Origin: Pyrinomonadaceae bacterium
GTDB lineage: Bacteria; Acidobacteriota; Blastocatellia; Pyrinomonadales; Pyrinomonadaceae
DNA length: 64,000 bases
Direction of reading: 5' to 3'
Assembly: GCA_025054715.1 (NCBI GenBank)
Contig: JANWYH010000002.1
Location: 310,001 to 374,000 of the forward strand
Notes under the pieces: model-generated
What the model saw: only the letters and a program-made list of their open reading frames with translations
Told to the model about the DNA's origin: nothing
The model's database searches: none
In this document: positions 60,682-64,000 of the stretch, one piece after another
Layout of the letters: each line of letters starts with the position of its first letter
Position numbering within the stretch: position 1 is the stretch's first letter
Position numbers and translations under genes: made by a program

Positions 60682-61653
60682 ATGGCATCGTCTCAGAAGA
60701 AGCTACGTGCAGGAGTTGTTGGTGTAGGATCGTTAGGAAAGCATCATGCTAGAAATTATGCCGAAATAGCAAAACAAGGTTTTGTAGAGTTGGTGGCTGT
60801 TTGCGATATTGATTTGGAAAAAGCGAAGCAGATAGCTGATCAGTTTAACTGTAGAGCTTTTGATGAGTGGAAGCAAATGATTGAAATAGTTGACGTTGTT
60901 TCCGTTGTTACTCCGACGGAAACTCACTGTGAAATTTCGTGTGGATTTTTGGAGCGAGGCGTTAGTGTGTTGGTTGAAAAACCTATCTCTCGGACAATAG
61001 AAGAGGCAGATAAAATGGTTGAAGCTGCAAAGAGTAAGGGGGTAAAACTAATGGTTGGGCATCTTGAAAGATATAATCCAGCTATGGTTGCACTTCGCCC
61101 ACACGTAGTGAATCCACTTTATTTTGAGATTCATCGAATATCGCCTTTTCCAAATAGAAGTCTTGACGTTGACGTAGTTTTAGACGTAATGATTCACGAT
61201 TTAGACGCCGTCCAATGGTTAGTCGGCAAGGATGTCAAGGTATCAGATGTCCATGCCGTCGGAATTCCAGTTTTGAGCGATAAAATCGATGCGGCAAATG
61301 CAAGAATAGAGTTTGAGAACGGAGCAGTGGCTAACATTACGGCTTCTCGAATAGGAACTGAGAAGATAAGGAAAACCCGTTTTTATCAGCCATATTCCTA
61401 CGTAGTGCTTGATTATGCTACCAGATTTGCTTCTCTTACAAGCTTAATTTCACCAAATTCGACCGAAATAAAGATAAACCGCCTTGAGGTCGAAGACTTC
61501 GAACCTTTGCGTGCTGAAATTGAAGCCTTTCTAAATTGCGTCATTGAAGATACGGAACCGCCAATTTCGGGTGAAGATGGCAGACAGGCTCTTGTGCTTG
61601 CTCTAAAAGTCCTCGAAAAAATTGAACAACATCGAAATCGTTTAAATGTTTAG
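60682..61653 (+). CDS. Gfo/Idh/MocA-family oxidoreductase
   Basis: The protein has 323 residues. The N-terminal Rossmann domain has LRAGVVGVGSLGKHHARNY, VCDIDLEKAKQIA, and VSVLVEKPISRTIEEADKMVEAAKSKGVKLMVGHLERYNPA (catalytic Lys in EKP). The C-terminal domain has DVMIHDLDAVQWLVG. Substrate unknown; in Acidobacteriota such genes often lie among lipid A or UDP-sugar genes, so a UDP-GlcNAc 3-dehydrogenase (GnnA-like) role is possible but unproven. Its stop overlaps the serine hydrolase start by 8 nt. Confidence 0.9.
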   Translation: MASSQKKLRAGVVGVGSLGKHHARNYAEIAKQGFVELVAVCDIDLEKAKQIADQFNCRAFDEWKQMIEIVDVVSVVTPTETHCEISCGFLERGVSVLVEKPISRTIEEADKMVEAAKSKGVKLMVGHLERYNPAMVALRPHVVNPLYFEIHRISPFPNRSLDVDVVLDVMIHDLDAVQWLVGKDVKVSDVHAVGIPVLSDKIDAANARIEFENGAVANITASRIGTEKIRKTRFYQPYSYVVLDYATRFASLTSLISPNSTEIKINRLEVEDFEPLRAEIEAFLNCVIEDTEPPISGEDGRQALVLALKVLEKIEQHRNRLNV

Positions 61654-62776
61654 TAAAAGTAATAAACTATCTGGATTTTTGGAGGCAAAGATAAGTGAAG
61701 GGCTATTTCCTTCAGCTGTTTATTTAGTTGCACAGCGAGGAAAGATTAAATTTGCGGATTCTTTGGGTTACTCAGTTATCGAGCCTGAAAAAATTTCTGC
61801 TAGCTTAAAAACCATATACGATCTAGCAAGCCTTACAAAGCCTTTAGTTGTAGGACTGCTCTGTGCTCTCCTTCTTGAAAGGAATGAAATAAGGCTTGAA
61901 GATAGACTTGCAAATTACTTTTCCAAATTTGACACTGAGGATAAAAGGCAAATAACTGTTCGACATCTTTTGACTCACACTACGGGGTTTCGTTCTTGGA
62001 TGCCGTTTTATCTGCTAGCTAATTCAAGGGATGATATTTTAAGAATTATTGCAAGCGAAAAACTCGCCGCGCCCTTTGGAACAAAAGTTATCTACAGTGA
62101 TCTTAATTTTATAGTCTTAGCAAATCTTCTTGAGTTGATTTATGAAAAGCCTTTAGAGGAGATTGTTAAAAGTGAAATAATTTCACCGCTTGAGCTAGAG
62201 AGAACCTTTTTTAATCCGCCCAAACAGTTTATTAGGCGGATAGCAGCGAGTGAAAAAGGAAATCAGTATGAAAGGCAGGTCTGTCTTGAACAAGGATATT
62301 TGATTAGCCAGCAGCAAGAAGCGTTTTTTCGGAATTATGTGATTTGGGGCGAAGTTCATGACGGTAATTGTTGGTTTATGGGTGGAGTTTCGGGACATGC
62401 GGGACTTTTTTCCTGTATATTTGAAACGATGAAAATAGCACAGCAATTCTTACCAGAAGAAACCTTGATATTAAAACCTGAAACTTGTCGTCTTTTTAGA
62501 TTGGATCTTACTGAAGAGCTTAATGAGAGTCGTTCTATAAGCTTCCAGCTCGCAAAAACTAAGAATTCAGTTGCCTATGGAGTTCTTTCTTCAGGGAGTT
62601 TTGGGCACTTGGGATTTACTGGAACGAGTCTTTGGATCGATCCAAGAAGATGCGCAGTCTTTATTCTATTTACAAACAGAACGCACACGAAATGTCTGCC
62701 TTTTGCAAACATAAATCCTGTAAGGAGAAAATTTTTGGGGATGTCAGCCAAATTACTGGCATCTAGCAGCGGGTAA
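61646..62776 (+). CDS. Class C beta-lactamase-like serine hydrolase
   Basis: The protein has 376 residues. SxxK as LASLTKPLVV, YxN as IYSDLNFIVLANLLE, and late GHLGFTGTSLWIDP (HxG) match the class C/esterase EstB family (PF00144). LTHTTGFRSW is the usual LTHTSGL motif. There is no signal peptide, so it probably acts in the cytoplasm. The substrate could be an ester or amide. It overlaps the Gfo/Idh gene by 8 nt, so the two form an operon. Confidence 0.88.
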   Translation: MFSKSNKLSGFLEAKISEGLFPSAVYLVAQRGKIKFADSLGYSVIEPEKISASLKTIYDLASLTKPLVVGLLCALLLERNEIRLEDRLANYFSKFDTEDKRQITVRHLLTHTTGFRSWMPFYLLANSRDDILRIIASEKLAAPFGTKVIYSDLNFIVLANLLELIYEKPLEEIVKSEIISPLELERTFFNPPKQFIRRIAASEKGNQYERQVCLEQGYLISQQQEAFFRNYVIWGEVHDGNCWFMGGVSGHAGLFSCIFETMKIAQQFLPEETLILKPETCRLFRLDLTEELNESRSISFQLAKTKNSVAYGVLSSGSFGHLGFTGTSLWIDPRRCAVFILFTNRTHTKCLPFANINPVRRKFLGMSAKLLASSSG

Positions 62777-62837
62777 TCTACATCTACGATTAAACTATGG
62801 AAATCTTTTCGTTGGAGGGAAAAATGGGGTAAGTAAA

Positions 62838-64000
62838 GTGTGGAAAACCTTAGTTTTGTTGATAGTTTTTTTCTCACAGCCAGCACTTAGCCAGATTGCA
62901 GAGGAGCCGACGCAAAGCAACAGACGCCCACCAGTTCTGACAGGACAAAGAGAGGATAAGCAGCCTTCTGAAGTAAAGCAAGAGGAAGCCGAAAGTGGAG
63001 ACGAAGTTATAAGAATTGAAACAAACTTAGTAGTAATTCCGGTTACGGTTGTTGATCGTTATGGCAGGTTTATAAGTAATCTTCGTAAAGAGGACTTTGA
63101 AATTTTTGAAGATGATAAACCTCAAAAGATAGAGTATTTTGCGAATGTAGAGCAGCCTTTTTCGGTAATTCTTTTGCTAGATGTAAGCCCTTCAACTAGC
63201 AACAAAATCGAGGAAATAAAACAAGCCGCCGTTAACTTTATAAATTACTTGCGTTCCGAAGATCGTGTGATGATTGTTGCTTTTGACAAAGAAATAAGAG
63301 TTCTTAGTCAATTAACAAGCGATCGTTCAAAGCTTTATAGAGCTATAATGAAGGCTGATCTAGAGGAAAGCGGCACAAGTCTTTATGAAGCTGTATCTTT
63401 TGCAATAAGCAAAATTAGCGAGTTTGAAGGAAGAAAAGCTATTGTTTTATTTACGGACGGGGTTGACACGACCTCTAAACGTGCAGGGTATTATGATACA
63501 TTGCGGGAAGCAGAAGAATCTGAGGCTCTAATCTATACCATAAGATACGATACCTATCAAGATATGGCGGGAACGTATCCAGCCCCTACAGGGAGGTCTC
63601 CAACAGGGGGAAGAATTGGAATAGTAGATATTATCGGAGTAATTTTAGGAGGTATTCTGGGCGGTTCTACAAATCCGGCAGGCTCATCAGCTGAGGATTA
63701 CGAAAAAGGAAAGCGTTATTTGGGAGAATTAGCAAATGTTTCAAGTGGTAGATATTTTGAAGCTACTACGAACCTTAATTCTGCTTTTGCAAATGTAGCA
63801 GAAGAGTTAAGACGTCAATACACTCTTGGTTACTATCCTGAAAATCCTGGTCAGCCCGGTCAGAGAAAACGCATCAGAGTTCGTGTTCAACGTTCTGGTG
63901 TAGTCGTAAGAGCAAAAAATAGTTACATAGTTGGTCAAAATGCTGGTTTTGCTAAAGCCAGTGAACGGCAAAACAGGGTTCCAGATGCTCAACAAAGTCC
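62838..64000 (+). CDS. VWFA-related acidobacterial-type secreted protein, 3' end cut by the window
   Basis: The frame opens at GTG 62838 and stays open for 387 codons to the window edge. Signal peptide (WKTLVLLIVFFSQPALSQ), a charged Pro-rich linker, then IRIETNLVVIPVTVVDRYGRFISNLRKEDFEIFED, which starts the VWFA-related domain family first defined in Acidobacteria. The MIDAS Asp-x-Ser-x-Ser is LLDVSPSTS, with a second metal-site Asp in FTDGVD. After a low-complexity Gly/Thr insert come YFEATTNLNSAFANVAEELRRQYTLGYYPEN and RIRVRVQR. Function unknown; probably periplasmic or surface protein binding. GGAGGG lies 18 nt upstream and the two-codon frame ATGGGGTAA lies between. Confidence 0.85.
   Translation, partial: MWKTLVLLIVFFSQPALSQIAEEPTQSNRRPPVLTGQREDKQPSEVKQEEAESGDEVIRIETNLVVIPVTVVDRYGRFISNLRKEDFEIFEDDKPQKIEYFANVEQPFSVILLLDVSPSTSNKIEEIKQAAVNFINYLRSEDRVMIVAFDKEIRVLSQLTSDRSKLYRAIMKADLEESGTSLYEAVSFAISKISEFEGRKAIVLFTDGVDTTSKRAGYYDTLREAEESEALIYTIRYDTYQDMAGTYPAPTGRSPTGGRIGIVDIIGVILGGILGGSTNPAGSSAEDYEKGKRYLGELANVSSGRYFEATTNLNSAFANVAEELRRQYTLGYYPENPGQPGQRKRIRVRVQRSGVVVRAKNSYIVGQNAGFAKASERQNRVPDAQQS

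Noticed and set aside
62575-62886. 103-codon minus-strand open frame over the serine hydrolase end and the VWFA start
   Set aside because: Both plus-strand genes are convincing and the antisense translation has no recognisable features.

Overview
The window looks like a chromosomal segment of a low-G+C (about 40% by eye, not counted) Gram-negative bacterium, most likely an Acidobacteriota member, possibly class Blastocatellia. Three things point there. The cut-off gene at the right end has the layout of the VWFA-related domain described from Acidobacteria. There is an S46 dipeptidyl-peptidase, a carboxypeptidase-regulatory/beta-barrel protein and a PDZ-headed histidine kinase. Lipid A (lpxK) and outer-membrane type genes show a diderm envelope. 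The assignment is inference from gene content; there is no rRNA gene here.

Layout. 1-5.9 kb: a translationally coupled chemosensory operon (CheW end, two degenerate poly-HAMP receptor-like proteins, CheA with a fused receiver). 5.9-12.6 kb: rsmG, a duplicated-domain secreted protein with an HGSNAT-like membrane protein, then a minus-strand group of a tiny membrane protein, an isochorismatase-like hydrolase and PcrA/UvrD, and rfbB. 12.8-23.3 kb: M23 peptidase, S46 peptidase, FG-GAP repeat protein, a flippase-like membrane protein, nrdR-lon and an MltD-like transglycosylase. 23.3-25.5 kb: a small accessory patch with a Dam-type methyltransferase, a frameshifted small gene, a gene-poor stretch and an orphan 121-residue protein. 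25.5-31.4 kb: Yip1-like protein, two MacB-type permeases without an ATPase, a FecR-domain protein, smpB and a DUF4388 protein. 31.6-38.8 kb: TM2 protein, tsaC/sua5, a Rad50-like ATPase overlapping a 2Fe-2S ferredoxin, ridA, rpmB, a PpiC/SurA lipoprotein and lpxK. 38.9-40.6 kb: atpI-atpB-atpE with a foldable intercistronic segment before atpE. 40.7-44.3 kb: dnaG-rpoD. 44.4-55.7 kb: yqeY, dacB and a six-gene minus-strand run (histidine kinase, class IV aminotransferase, EamA transporter, aroC, cupredoxin-like lipoprotein, copper P-type ATPase). 55.9-64 kb: an outer-membrane type protein, tRNA-Ser(GCU), gltX, a GT39/ArnT-like transferase, a Gfo/Idh/MocA oxidoreductase, a class C beta-lactamase-like hydrolase and the cut-off VWFA protein.

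How genes work together. Most of the window is ordinary housekeeping: replication and transcription (dnaG, rpoD, nrdR, pcrA), translation (rsmG, rpmB, smpB, gltX, tsaC, tRNA-Ser), ATP synthesis, envelope building and proteolysis. Start and stop codons overlap by 4 nt at many junctions, so operons are tightly coupled. Several genes without a ribosome binding site have a -10-like hexamer 7-8 nt before the ATG, which suggests leaderless transcripts, and two divergent gene pairs share overlapping -10 elements.

The most unusual items are the two receptor-like proteins with degraded signalling tips, the frameshifted gene beside the orphan Dam methylase, the folded atpB-atpE spacer, the c-subunit ion-site residues, the C-x6-C hook of the Rad50-like ATPase and the shared divergent promoters. 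No CRISPR array, insertion sequence, integrase or complete defence system was recognised.
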